Below, piece by piece: positions 33,265-41,434 of a stretch of 64,000 bases of DNA. A program made the position numbers and the translations under genes. Each line of letters begins with the position of its first letter. Positions within the stretch are counted from its first letter, which is position 1. Below the pieces are notes generated by a model that saw only the letters and a list, made by a program, of their open reading frames with translations, had not been told where the DNA came from and did not search any database. The DNA is from Kitasatospora sp. GAS204B (GTDB lineage Bacteria; Actinomycetota; Actinomycetes; Streptomycetales; Streptomycetaceae). Location of the stretch: the NCBI RefSeq assembly GCF_029892155.1, contig NZ_JARZAG010000011.1, forward strand, positions 124,001 to 188,000, read 5' to 3'.

Positions 33265-33912
33265 TCAGCCGGCCAGGTAGCGGCGGAGCAGCACCTTGCA
33301 CTCGGCGATCAGCGTGGGGTCACCGTCCCGGTCGCTCTGGAAGGCGAGTTTGAGCACCGCATCCGCGCACTCCAGGGCCACCCGCAGGGCCAGCGGTCCT
33401 GGCCGGCTGCCATCGCCGGACAGCTGCTCGGAGGTGAGCTGGTGCAGCAACCGGGCCACCGCACTGTTGTTGTCGAGGGTGCCGTCGAGCAGGTGCTCCA
33501 CGTCGTCCAGCGCCGGTGGGGTGGGCCCGGTGAGCCCGAAGTCGAGCGCGCCGAACCCCGGCACCGCGCGCTTCATCGCGACGAACTCCTCGACCGCCAA
33601 GTCCACGAAGCCGCCGATGTCCTGCGGCGACTCGGCCGCCAACCGCCGGGTCAGCCGGTCCAGATAGCGTCGCAGGTTGCGCCGGGCGAGCGCGGCCAGC
33701 AGGCTCTGCTTGCCGGTGAAGAACTGATAGAGGGTGCCGATCGGCACCTGGGCGCGGGCAGCGATCTCCTTGGTGGTCAGCGCGCCCGTGCCAACCTCGT
33801 CGAGCAACTCCGCGCAGGCGTCAAGGATTCGCTCCAGCCGCTCCTGGCTGCGTTGCTGCACCGGCTTGCGCCGCAGCTCGGGTTCCGCCGCCTCGAGGCT
33901 CAGCTCGTTCAT
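33265..33912 (-). CDS. TetR-family transcriptional regulator
   Basis: The 215-residue protein has a TetR helix-turn-helix at about residues 18-65 (RILDACAELLDEVGTGALTTKEIAARAQVPIGTLYQFF). The C-terminal domain is all-helical with TSEQLSGDGSRPG between helices. ATG 33912 is placed so that a short acidic/basic lead precedes the helix-turn-helix. Neighbours are the proline-rich/DUF4239 pair downstream on the same strand and an Smr gene upstream, so its target is not clear. Confidence 0.88.
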   Translation of the reverse strand: MNELSLEAAEPELRRKPVQQRSQERLERILDACAELLDEVGTGALTTKEIAARAQVPIGTLYQFFTGKQSLLAALARRNLRRYLDRLTRRLAAESPQDIGGFVDLAVEEFVAMKRAVPGFGALDFGLTGPTPPALDDVEHLLDGTLDNNSAVARLLHQLTSEQLSGDGSRPGPLALRVALECADAVLKLAFQSDRDGDPTLIAECKVLLRRYLAG

Positions 33913-34028
33913 CGCCGTCCCGCTCCCGTCCGCACCGCACGTACCGCCGCCCGTGCCCACCCATCGCCTACCACTGTGCCGCATCGGCGGGTGCCGCGCG
34001 AATCCTCATCATGAGTACACCTCATGTC

Positions 34029-34056
34029 CTTCCAGGAGCCTCACACCTCCTGGAAG
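34029..34056 (-). terminator. Hairpin at the end of the Smr-domain gene
   Basis: CTTCCAGGAG (34029-34038) and CTCCTGGAAG (34047-34056) are perfect 10-bp arms around eight bases and include the last codons and stop of the Smr gene. It may end that transcript. Confidence 0.55.
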
Positions 34057-34292
34057 TGCACCAGCACCCGGCCCGGGTTCTTCGGGTCCAACTCGTGCCG
34101 CAGGTACAGCTTGCGGATGTGCTTCTGGTCCAGGAACGCCAACACCCGCCGCATCAGCTGTCCCGAGCCCTTCCCGGGGATGATCTCGGCGACCGGGTCA
34201 CCTGACTGGGCGGCAGCGAAGAGGAACTGACGCATGGCCAGTTCGATGTCGCGGTTGTTCCGGAAGATCGGGTGCAGGTCGAGGCTACGCAT
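34041..34292 (-). CDS. Small stand-alone Smr-domain protein
   Basis: The 83-residue protein consists of an Smr domain only: LDLHPIFRNNRDIELAMRQFL at the N-terminus (LDLH motif), then EIIPGKGSGQLMRRVLAFL, corresponding to the HGKGxG loop but with Pro in place of His, and a final KNPGRVLVHF strand. Smr domains have nicking or RNA endonuclease activity in MutS2 and plant proteins. The LDLH and GKGSG motifs suggest that the core site is present. The start is ATG 34292. Confidence 0.82.
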   Translation of the reverse strand: MRSLDLHPIFRNNRDIELAMRQFLFAAAQSGDPVAEIIPGKGSGQLMRRVLAFLDQKHIRKLYLRHELDPKNPGRVLVHFQEV

Positions 34293-34402
34293 CGTCGTAC
34301 CCTAGTCGGCCGGGATCCGGGCATCGGTTCCGTGTTCGCCGTCAAAGTGTCAATAGTGGTAATACGGGCGGGAGTTGAACAGTTGTCCAGGTTGGGCGAG
34401 TG

Positions 34403-34431
34403 TTGACGAACGTGGTCACACACCCTAGATT
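34403..34431 (+). promoter_or_regulatory. Vegetative-type promoter for the LLM oxidoreductase gene
   Basis: TTGACG (34403-34408) and TAGATT (34426-34431) are separated by 17 bases, close to the HrdB consensus, and lie about 160 bp upstream of the LLM oxidoreductase start on the same strand. Confidence 0.65.
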
Positions 34432-34591
34432 CCAAGAGTCGCCGTCATCTCGCCACGACCGGAGCCGAAGCTTCCGCCCGACCCGCACTGCCGGGGCCCC
34501 GGTTCGTTCGCCGGCCCGTTGACGCGACCTTTCCGGGGGATCACCGACGCCCTAGTGGCAGTCGGTCGAAGCATCAGGAGCAATCAGCCAT

Positions 34592-35503
34592 ATGCGCAGC
34601 TTCAGATTCGGCTTCTCGCTGGCCAGCCACCGCACGTCGGCCGCTCTCGCCGAGACGGTCCGCACCGCCGAGTCGTACGGCTACGACTCGGCGGTGACGG
34701 TCGACCACCTCGGCCCCAACCGCAGCTCGCCGTTCCTCGCCCTGCTGGCCGCCGCCCATGCCGGGCAGCGGCTGCGACTGGGCACCTACGTCCTCAACTG
34801 CGGTTTCTGGAACCCGTCGATCCTCGCCCGGGAGGTGGCCACGCTCTCCCGGATGACCGAGGGGCGGGTCGAACTCGGTGTCGGTTCGGGGGTGGTGAAG
34901 TCGGAGTTCGACGGCGCCGGCATCCCCTTCGAGCCCTTCCGGCAGCGGATGGACCGGCTGGAGGCGACCCTGGACGAGCTGGACCGGCTCTTCGCCCAGG
35001 AGACCGACCTGGTCCGACCGCCGCTGCTGCTCGGCGGTACCAGCGACCGGCTGCTGCGGATGGCCGCCGAACGGGCCGACACCGTCAGCTTCAGCGGCTG
35101 GGTCCAGGTCCCCGGCAGCCCGGTCGGGACGCTCGGCATCATCCCCGCCGAACAGGCCGACGAGCGGCTGGAGTTCTTCCGTTCGGTGGCCGGTGACCGG
35201 CTGCCGGAGATCGAGCGCAACGTCTTCGTCCTGGACGTCCGGGTCACCGACGACCGTTGGGCCGAGGCCGAGGCGATGGCCGCCGAGGAGCCGTTCCTGA
35301 CGCCGGAGCAGGCACTGGAGACCCCGTTCGTCCTGATCGGCACGGTGGAGGAGATCGCGGAGCAGATCCTGCGCCACCGCGAGCGCTACGGCTTCACCTC
35401 GTTCACCGTGCAGCGTCCGGCGATGGAGGCGTTCGGCCCGGCGATCGAGCTGGTCAGGAAGGCGGAAAGCGCCGCCTTGCTGACCGCTGCCGCTCCCGCC
35501 TGA
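34592..35503 (+). CDS. LLM-class (probably F420-dependent) oxidoreductase
   Basis: The 303-residue TIM-barrel protein begins FRFGFSLASHRTSAALAETVRTAESYGYDSA and contains GTYVLNCGFWNPSILAREVATLSRMTEGRVELGVGSGV, a hallmark of the luciferase-like monooxygenase family and its F420-dependent subgroup. Actinomycetes use such enzymes for many reductions. CAGGAG lies 11 bases before ATG 34592. A strong terminator follows, so the gene is probably monocistronic. The substrate is unknown. Confidence 0.9.
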   Translation: MRSFRFGFSLASHRTSAALAETVRTAESYGYDSAVTVDHLGPNRSSPFLALLAAAHAGQRLRLGTYVLNCGFWNPSILAREVATLSRMTEGRVELGVGSGVVKSEFDGAGIPFEPFRQRMDRLEATLDELDRLFAQETDLVRPPLLLGGTSDRLLRMAAERADTVSFSGWVQVPGSPVGTLGIIPAEQADERLEFFRSVAGDRLPEIERNVFVLDVRVTDDRWAEAEAMAAEEPFLTPEQALETPFVLIGTVEEIAEQILRHRERYGFTSFTVQRPAMEAFGPAIELVRKAESAALLTAAAPA

Positions 35504-35513
35504 CCTCCTTGCC

Positions 35514-35559
35514 GGCCACGGCCCCGGCCCCGGCCTCCGCCATGGCCGGGGCCGTGGCC
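35514..35559 (+). terminator. Terminator after the LLM oxidoreductase gene
   Basis: Perfect 16-bp arms GGCCACGGCCCCGGCC (35514-35529) and its complement (35544-35559) flank a 14-base loop, 10 bp after the stop codon. It can also serve the convergent esterase gene. Confidence 0.85.
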
Positions 35560-35588
35560 GGGGCCCGCAACGGGCGACCGAACGGGGT

Positions 35589-36614
35589 TCACCGTCCGAG
35601 GATCCGCCGGAGCCAGCGGGAACGCGCGTCGCGGGCATCCTGGCTGAGGGCTGCCCGCGGCGCGAGCGTGTCGAACCCGTGGAAGGCGCCGGGCCAGACG
35701 TGCAGTTCGGCCTCGCCGCCGGCCTGCCAGATCGCGTTGGCATAGGCCACGGCCTCGTCCCTGAAGGTCTCGGCCGAGCCGACCTCGAGGTAGGCCGCCG
35801 GCAGCTCGGACAGATCCGTCGCGCGCGCAGGCGCCGCGTAGGGCGGCAGGTCGGCAGCGCCGTACCGGTCGCCCAGCAGCGCCCGCCACGCGGTCGCGTT
35901 GGAGCTTCGGTCCCAGGTGTCGCGGCCGGCCATCTGGTGGCTGGAGAAGGTGTCGTCACGGTCGTCGAGCATCGGGCTCAGGAGCAACTGACCGATCGGC
36001 ACCGGCCCGCCGCGGTCGCGGGTCAACAGGGCGAGCGCTGCGGCGAGTCCACCGCCGGCGCTCTTCCCCCCGATGACGACGCGGTCCGCGTCGAGCCCCA
36101 GCTCGGCCGCGTGCTCGGCCGCCCAGACGAGTCCGGCATAACAGTCCTCCACGGGGCCGAGGTACGGCGCCTGCGGCGCCAGCCGGTACTCGACGGAGAT
36201 GACGGCGAGTTGCTCCGGGAGAGCCCATTCGCGAAGCAACCGCGGCAGTACGGACCATGCGTTGCCCATGATCATCCCGCCGCCGTGCATGTAGTACAGG
36301 AGCGGCAGCGGCCCGGCGATCCCGGCGGGGCGTGCGCTGACAAGCCTGACCTCCCTGCCGTCCCGAAGCCCCGGCGCTCGCAGCTCCTCAACGTCGAACC
36401 GGCCGTCGGCCCGGAGCTCCCCAACTGTCGGCCTGGGCCGGGCCGCAGCATCCCGCTCCTGCCTGGCCGCGAGGTTCTGCGCGGTGACCGGCTCCCTCGC
36501 CTCCTCGCCCATGATGGCCAGCGCGGCACCCAGTTCGGGGTCGAAGGGAGGCGCGCGCCGAGCCATCGGGGCAGGGTCGTGCTCCAACGGCCTTCCATCG
36601 ACATCGACACCCAC
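35589..36614 (-). CDS. Alpha/beta hydrolase of the hormone-sensitive-lipase (HGGG) family
   Basis: The 341-residue esterase has the oxyanion motif YYMHGGGMIMGN, the nucleophile Ser in VIGGKSAGGGLA (usual form GDSAGG, here Lys replaces Asp), an acid in EVGSAETFRDE and the catalytic His in PGAFHGFDTL. The start is GTG 36614, because GGGGAGG lies seven bases upstream; an ATG at 36653 would add 13 residues without a ribosome site. It hydrolyses short acyl esters or lactones by family; no pathway context is visible. It is convergent with the LLM oxidoreductase gene. Confidence 0.88.
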   Translation of the reverse strand: MGVDVDGRPLEHDPAPMARRAPPFDPELGAALAIMGEEAREPVTAQNLAARQERDAAARPRPTVGELRADGRFDVEELRAPGLRDGREVRLVSARPAGIAGPLPLLYYMHGGGMIMGNAWSVLPRLLREWALPEQLAVISVEYRLAPQAPYLGPVEDCYAGLVWAAEHAAELGLDADRVVIGGKSAGGGLAAALALLTRDRGGPVPIGQLLLSPMLDDRDDTFSSHQMAGRDTWDRSSNATAWRALLGDRYGAADLPPYAAPARATDLSELPAAYLEVGSAETFRDEAVAYANAIWQAGGEAELHVWPGAFHGFDTLAPRAALSQDARDARSRWLRRILGR

Positions 36615-36853
36615 GACAGGACCTCCCCGCGGCCGAGGGATGCCTGGCGGCATCCCGACCAGGACAGCTTGCCAGCCGGTAATCGGATTCCCGCAGTTCG
36701 AGGGCTACTTCGTCGACTTTCAGCGAGTCCTGGGACGCTCAACCGGGTGAATTGCTTCGGTGAAAGGCCCTAACTGTCTGTGATGCGTGCTCTCCTAGTG
36801 CTACCAACCCATATGCGGCAGACATGCATCTGGGGGACAAAGGGGGTATCGAT

Positions 36854-37297
36854 ATGCGTCTCTCATCCTTCGGTCGTGTAGCGGTCACGGCAGCGGCCTG
36901 CCTGCTGGCCTCGACCGCGGCACCAGTGGCCGGGCATGCGGCCGGCACCAGAGCGTCGACGGCGTCGAGCGCCACGGTGCGGCAGGCGGCGAACTACCAG
37001 GTGGAGGTGGACAACTTCTCCAGCCGGGCCTTCGACGAGGTCGCGCTGGCCTACACCCGGAACAGCACGCCCGTCACGCAGATCCTCCACCAGTTCAACG
37101 TCCCGGCGTCCAGCGTGGTCTCCTTCGACCTGGGCCCGTGCTCCGACGTGAAGCAGTACGCGGTCAGCGGCCTCGTGGGTGGCGTACGCGTCTTCACCAC
37201 CGGCGATGTCGACGCCGACCCGGTCGGCTGTGACGACATCGTCACCATCAGGGACAGCGCCGCCGTGCAGGTGAGCAAGGCGGAGGCAAGGCGATGA
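36854..37297 (+). CDS. Small secreted protein, first of two tandem paralogues
   Basis: The 147-residue protein has a classical signal peptide (MRLSSFGRVAVTAAACLLA, cleavage probably near AGHAAG) and a mature beta-rich domain with YQVEVDNFSSRAFDEVALAY and FDLGPCSDVKQYA, plus a second Cys in DPVGCDDIV, likely a disulfide pair. I do not recognise the domain; it is clearly related to the product of the next gene. GGGGG upstream of ATG 36854 serves as ribosome site. The next gene starts with ATGA overlapping this stop codon, so they are translated together. Confidence 0.78.
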   Translation: MRLSSFGRVAVTAAACLLASTAAPVAGHAAGTRASTASSATVRQAANYQVEVDNFSSRAFDEVALAYTRNSTPVTQILHQFNVPASSVVSFDLGPCSDVKQYAVSGLVGGVRVFTTGDVDADPVGCDDIVTIRDSAAVQVSKAEARR

Positions 37298-37656
37298 GGG
37301 GTCCCGTGACGGCGGCCTGCGCAGCCGTACTCGTCGTCGCGGCAGGCTTGGCGACCGCACCATTCGCCTCGGCCTCACCGGCCGGGTCGACCTACCGGGT
37401 GGACGTCGTCAACCACTCGGGATTCGGCCTCGACGAAGTGGACCTGGCAGTCGGCCGGTACAGCGATCCGGTGATCCGCCTGATCACCCAGCGCCACATC
37501 ACCTCAGGAGCCACCGCCACCTTCGACTTGGGCGCCTGCTCGGACGTGCACAAGTTCGCGGCCAGCGCCTTCATCGGCAATCGCGAGGTGCTGCACACCA
37601 GTGACATCGACCCAAGGCCGAGCTGCCACACGCAGATCGAGATCACGCACACCTGA
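37294..37656 (+). CDS. Small secreted protein, second of two tandem paralogues
   Basis: The 120-residue protein has a signal peptide (MRGPVTAACAAVLVVAAGLATA, cleavage near ASASP) and a domain YRVDVVNHSGFGLDEVDLA with FDLGACSDVHKFAASAFIGN and a Cys in RPSCHTQIE. Cys positions and spacing match those of the preceding protein, so the two arose by duplication. The mature form is about 90 residues. It overlaps the upstream stop by four bases and is followed after 15 bp by a third secreted protein gene. Function is unknown; it could be an envelope-associated or extracellular binding protein. Confidence 0.78.
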   Translation: MRGPVTAACAAVLVVAAGLATAPFASASPAGSTYRVDVVNHSGFGLDEVDLAVGRYSDPVIRLITQRHITSGATATFDLGACSDVHKFAASAFIGNREVLHTSDIDPRPSCHTQIEITHT

Positions 37657-37671
37657 CATGGGAGGGGCCCT

Positions 37672-38061
37672 GTGACCCGTCGGACAAGTGTCCTGTTTGC
37701 TCTGCCCGTCGCGGCCCTGCTCGCCGCTACAGCGGTAGTGACACCGGCCTCCGCAGCCCCTGGGGAGATCGCCCATGGCGATTTCCTCTTCAACACCAAG
37801 TCCGGCCACAGTCTCGACCTGCGCAACCCACCTGCGGGCAAGTGCATCAAACTGCCCGACGAGGGCAGCACTGATGGCACCAACCTGACGGACAAGACGG
37901 CGCACATCTTCGCGACCTTCGTCTCCGCCACCGACTGTCGACAGCAGCTGGCAGTCGCGGGCAAGGGGACTCCCGGGCACGGCACTCCATGGAGCACACC
38001 CGGATTCAATCCGACCGCGCACGCGGTGAGGTTCGACTGCGACAGCCCGTCCGTGTGCTGA
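37672..38061 (+). CDS. Small secreted protein, third gene of the secreted-protein operon
   Basis: The 129-residue protein starts at GTG 37672 with GGGAGG about six bases upstream. It has a signal peptide (MTRRTSVLFALPVAALLAATAVVTPASA) and a mature part with four cysteines (GKCIKLP, TDCRQQ, DCDSPSVC at the C-terminus), likely forming disulfides, and a SGHSLDLRNPPAG segment. It is not related to the two upstream proteins by eye. It is coupled in position to them, so a common function at the cell surface or outside the cell is likely. Family unrecognised. Confidence 0.75.
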   Translation: MTRRTSVLFALPVAALLAATAVVTPASAAPGEIAHGDFLFNTKSGHSLDLRNPPAGKCIKLPDEGSTDGTNLTDKTAHIFATFVSATDCRQQLAVAGKGTPGHGTPWSTPGFNPTAHAVRFDCDSPSVC

Positions 38062-38105
38062 TCGCAGCCTGCGGCCGTCCCGCGTCCGTGTTTGGCGGCG
38101 GGTCA

Positions 38106-38130
38106 CTAACATGAGGCTCACTCATATTAG
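38106..38130. promoter_or_regulatory. Inverted repeat in front of the GH1 remnant
   Basis: CTAACATGAG (38106-38115) and CTCATATTAG (38121-38130) are nearly perfect arms (9 of 10) around five bases. The left arm is repeated at 43046-43055, exactly 40 bp before the start codon of the intact GH1 gene, the same distance as here. It is probably a sugar-responsive regulator site. Confidence 0.6.
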
Positions 38131-38145
38131 CTGGAGGGAGTGGAC

Positions 38146-38211
38146 ATGTAGGACCGACTCGACCTGCCGGCGGGCTCCCGCTGGGGTGCTTCCACGGTCG
38201 CGTACCGACGC
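38146..38211 (+). pseudogene. GH1 beta-glucosidase 5' remnant with a stop at codon 2
   Basis: ATG TAG at 38146-38151 is followed in the same frame by DRLDLPAGSRWGASTVAY, which aligns without gaps with the start of the intact beta-glucosidase gene at 43086 (NRLDLPAGFRWGASTAAY). Homology ends near 38211, where the integrase remnant begins. The nonsense codon and truncation show a dead GH1 paralogue. Confidence 0.8.
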
Positions 38212-38752
38212 TGGAGTGGTCCAGTCGCTACGACCATCTGTGGGAAGTGACCCGCGACGACGTCCTCACTTATCTCAAGGCACTGCACGGGCGCCCCCGC
38301 CACAGCCAACTCGTCGCCTTGCGTTCGCTGTTCGGCTGAGCCAAGCGGAACGGGCACTCATATTTCGCAACCCCACCAGCCGGATCAAGGTCGGGCCGTA
38401 CGAGTACGCCGTGCTGCAGCCACTCGTCCCCGAACAGGTCGACCAAGCCGTCGCGGCGGCCACGACCCCAGCGACACGACTCATCCTCGCCTTCGCCGCG
38501 GTCCATGCCGCCCGAGTTGCCCAGATCGGCACCCTCATGCTCGATGACGTCGACATCGGCAACCGGCGGCTGACCATCGCGGGCCGCGTTCGCCCTCTTG
38601 ACGACCTGACCCTGAAGGAGCGGCTGGACTGGCTGGCGCACCGGCGCACCCGCTGGCCAAACACGGCGAACAGGACCACCCGGGCCAGCAGCCACTGGAT
38701 CAGCGCCGCGATGCGCGGCCAGGCCGCAACGTTGGAGCGGCGGCGAAGGTGA
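38212..38752 (+). pseudogene. Integrase/tyrosine-recombinase-like remnant
   Basis: From about 38212 the frame reads TLEWSSRYDHLWEV, then TRDDVLTYLKALHG and SQLVALRSLFG, then TGA in place of the expected Trp codon (38338). After a one-base shift it continues LIFRNPTSRIKVGPYEYAVLQPL, EQVDQAVAAATTPATRLILA, MLDDVDIGNRRLTIAGR and WLAHRRTRWPNTAN, ending in low-quality sequence by 38752. This is the pattern of the phage-type integrases common in Streptomyces. The N-terminal and catalytic C-terminal parts are missing, so it is inactive and marks an old mobile element. Confidence 0.72.
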
Positions 38753-38769
38753 GCGTGTCGTCACGGCAG

Positions 38770-39294
38770 TCAGCAGCCGGGGCCGATCGGAGCAGACGAT
38801 GTGAGGGCGAGCGCGGCGATCCGCAGCTCCTCAGCCCACGTCCGCTGGTCAAGTCCCAAGGTGTACTCAAGGCAGCACACGCACTGCGGAATCAGCCGCA
38901 CGAATGATCGCACCTCGGTGGTCTCGACCTCCGTCTCCCACCATTCGTCCGTCGCCAGGTCGGCGGGAGCGACTTCTCCATCGACGAGCCTCGCCGCCAG
39001 CCGGCGCAAGGCGTGGCGCCGGGCCAGCCCCGGATCGGGCAATCCGATCCCGGCCTCGGAGAGTGCTCGCTCGAACGTGTCGCGGATGTCGTGGGCATCC
39101 GCGTTGCGCGGCCAACCGGCCAGCTCACACAGCGTCGGGGTGTCCAGCCCGGCCGCGAGTGCCTCAGCAGCGATCATCGGCAGGTCCTCCGGGCGGATCT
39201 CGTCCGCCCGATAGCGGCAAGCCACCTCGCCTAGAGCCATGAGGCCGCTCTGCGTTGGGGCATCCGGCTCCGGTGTCGTTCCTGCTGGTCTCAT
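38770..39294 (-). CDS. Hypothetical protein, unrecognised
   Basis: The 174-residue protein is mostly helical, with MALGEVACRYRADEIRPEDLPMIAAEAL and LAGWPRNADAHDIRDTFERALSEAGIGLP, then LARRHALRRLAARLVDGEVAPADLA and a C-terminal part with a Cys pair (PQCVCCLEYT). It is acidic and cytoplasmic, with no membrane segment. I cannot assign a family. ATG 39294 is used with weak upstream GAGAG; an internal ATG 18 codons later (39240) is possible. It lies in the decayed region between an integrase remnant and a LysR gene. Confidence 0.6.
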   Translation of the reverse strand: MRPAGTTPEPDAPTQSGLMALGEVACRYRADEIRPEDLPMIAAEALAAGLDTPTLCELAGWPRNADAHDIRDTFERALSEAGIGLPDPGLARRHALRRLAARLVDGEVAPADLATDEWWETEVETTEVRSFVRLIPQCVCCLEYTLGLDQRTWAEELRIAALALTSSAPIGPGC

Positions 39295-39798
39295 GACTCT
39301 CACGATGCCAGCACCGCTCCCAAGAAGGTTGCCCAGGGGCAGTTCAGCCCCAGCTCGCCCCCCAAGTTCCCCTGAACTCGAAGGCCGCCCCCACGAAAGC
39401 ACGACAGCACATCCTCGGGTTCCCGCTGAGCACCTTCAGTTTGCGTGAACCCGTGGGGGTCCCCGGCCTCGGGGAGCAAGGGAACAGTGGTTGGCGTCAA
39501 GCCTTGACCGACGTCATGGACGCCGTTGACGGCTGGCGTTCCCGCCGGTACCCGTGCTTGTCCGGTTCGGCGTCGGTGAAGGCGGGGTGTCCGCCGAGAG
39601 CTCGGGCTGGGCGAGGACGTCGCCGCGGTGTACGACTCGGACCGGACCCGGGGCCATCATCGGATGCTGATCCGCCGGCGTAGCGAGGTCGTGTCGGACA
39701 TTCAGCAAGACCGCCGTCGTCATCACCGCGAAGTCCGCCGGGCGCAAGGTCTTCGGCCTCGCCACCGCAGGCGTCCGTCTCGCTTGACCTCCTGCGCG
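39295..39798. other. About 500 bp without a convincing gene
   Basis: Only short open frames with no coherent family are visible. A fragment near 39700-39787 reads FSKTAVVITAKSAGRKVFG in one frame and may be a leftover of a decayed gene, but I cannot identify it. GTCCCCGG/TCGGGGA near 39461-39477 is a weak hairpin. Confidence 0.4.
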
Positions 39799-40701
39799 TC
39801 AGTCCGGCAGCCAGTGCAGCTCGTGCGCCAGGGTTTTGGCGACGGCACGGATGCGGCGGTGTAGCGGCGACTGCTCGCGTGGGAGGACCAGGTGGATCGT
39901 CAGGCCGGGCGCGCCTCGCAGTGGTCGCCAGGTGAGACCGGCCGGTTGTGCCGTGGCCGCGGCTTCTCCGGCCGGGGCGAGGGTGACCCCGTCGCGCAGG
40001 TCGCGCTGAGACATGTCGAAAGAGACTGCGGGCGTGTGGAATCGGGGGTGCGGTCGGGTGTCTCGGAACAGTGCGGACAGCTGATCGTGGATCACGGGGT
40101 TGGCCGCACGGTCCGGGAGTCGCAGCGGATACGCGGCCGCGTCGGCGATCTCGATCTCCTGGTGTTCGGCCAGCGGATGGTGCTGCGCCAGCTGGACCCC
40201 GATGCGCGCACGCCGCAGCAGGAACCGGCGCACGCCACGGCCTGGCTGTTCACCGCGGGTGATCCCGGCATCGATGCGGCCGTCGGCGACCGCGGGGGAG
40301 ATCTCCGGTGTCGCCATCGGGACCGCGCCGACCTCGAGTCCGCTGTTGCCGCGAATCAGCCTGTCCACCAGGGCCGGTGCCGTCTCGGCCCCGGTGCTGA
40401 GGCTGTATCCGATGCGCAGCGTGCCCAGTTCACCGGCCGCCGCGCTCCGGGTGGTGTCCCATGCCCGGTCCAGCGCCGCCAGCGCGGGCGGCGCGGACTC
40501 CGCCAAAGCCGCACCGGCCGTGGTCAATACGACGCTACGCGTGTTGCGGACCAGCAGGGCCGTGCCGAGTTCCGCCTCCAGTCGGCGCATCCGGGCGCTG
40601 AGTGCGGGCTGTGCGATACCGATCCGTGTGGCCGCGCGGGTGAAGTTCAACTCCTGCGCCAGCACCAGGAAGTACCGCAGGCTCACCGTATCCGGCGCCA
40701 C
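39799..40701 (-). CDS. LysR-family transcriptional regulator
   Basis: The 300-residue protein has an N-terminal LysR helix-turn-helix (FLVLAQELNFTRAATRIGIAQPALSARMRRLEAELGTALL) and a LysR substrate-binding domain with GTLRIGYSLSTGAETAPALVDRLIR. The start is GTG 40701, with GGGAGG four to five bases upstream, six codons before FLVLAQELNF. It is divergent from the DUF1330 gene at 40890 and likely controls it, a common arrangement. The effector is unknown. Confidence 0.9.
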   Translation of the reverse strand: MAPDTVSLRYFLVLAQELNFTRAATRIGIAQPALSARMRRLEAELGTALLVRNTRSVVLTTAGAALAESAPPALAALDRAWDTTRSAAAGELGTLRIGYSLSTGAETAPALVDRLIRGNSGLEVGAVPMATPEISPAVADGRIDAGITRGEQPGRGVRRFLLRRARIGVQLAQHHPLAEHQEIEIADAAAYPLRLPDRAANPVIHDQLSALFRDTRPHPRFHTPAVSFDMSQRDLRDGVTLAPAGEAAATAQPAGLTWRPLRGAPGLTIHLVLPREQSPLHRRIRAVAKTLAHELHWLPD

Positions 40702-40889
40702 GTGCCCTCCCTGCCGATTGATAACGATCCGTTCTGAGCCTAGCCCGTAACGGTCTTTCCCTCGACCGCACATCAAGCCCTAACCTGCGCATATGACGAT
40801 TCCACTGACCGCAGTACCCGTCGCCGGGATCGATCGAGCTGAGTGTCAATTCGAAGTCGGACGTGTCCGGCCGAACACAGGAGGTTTCC

Positions 40890-41183
40890 ATGGCCAAGGG
40901 CTACTGGGTCAGTGCATACCCCGCCATTTCCGACCCTGAGAGGCTGACCGCCTACGAAGAGCTGGCCGGTCCGGCTGTCCGGGCTGGGGGCGGGCGCCTC
41001 CTGTCCCGTGGCGGTCGAGTCGTCGCCCACGAGGCCGGAATCACGCAACGCGTCGTTCTGATCGAGTTCGACAGCTTTGAACAGGCCGTCGCGGCCTACG
41101 AGAGCGAGGCATACCAGAAGGCGCTGGTGGCCCTCCCCGACGGCGTCGAGCGCGACTTCCGCATCATCGAAGGCATCGACTGA
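40890..41183 (+). CDS. DUF1330 family protein
   Basis: The 97-residue protein is a single ferredoxin-like alpha/beta (dimeric barrel) DUF1330 domain: KGYWVSAYPAISDPERLTAYEELAGPAV, LIEFDSFEQAVAAYESEAYQKAL and a final DFRIIEGI strand. Such proteins are small and often adjacent to LysR or oxidoreductase genes; activity is not established. ATG 40890 has a GGAGG site. It is divergent from the LysR gene. Confidence 0.88.
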   Translation: MAKGYWVSAYPAISDPERLTAYEELAGPAVRAGGGRLLSRGGRVVAHEAGITQRVVLIEFDSFEQAVAAYESEAYQKALVALPDGVERDFRIIEGID

Positions 41184-41434
41184 CCGGCCGGGCCCACCCA
41201 TCGCTGCGCATCCGTCACCTGATACGCACACGGTGCTGAACGACGACTCACGAGACGAGTTCGATGCCATGCCCCGCGTCCCTGTCGGGCGGGCCGCGAA
41301 GCGGAGTTCGGGGCAGCCGACACATCATTGCCCGACAGTCGACTTGCCTGTGATGAACGCCGGGCAGCGTCCAGATCGGTTCCGGGTTCCAACTGCGCGG
41401 CCCGTAGTGGACGGTGACGATCCGGTCATGGTGG

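Noticed and set aside
38106..38760. Intact mobile element or attachment site
   Set aside because: Only a broken integrase piece is seen, with no inverted terminal repeats, target duplication or tRNA gene that would define ends.
39514..39765. Minus-strand small protein of 83 residues
   Set aside because: No ribosome site, no family, and a composition like that of antisense frames; kept only as an uncharacterised intergenic stretch.
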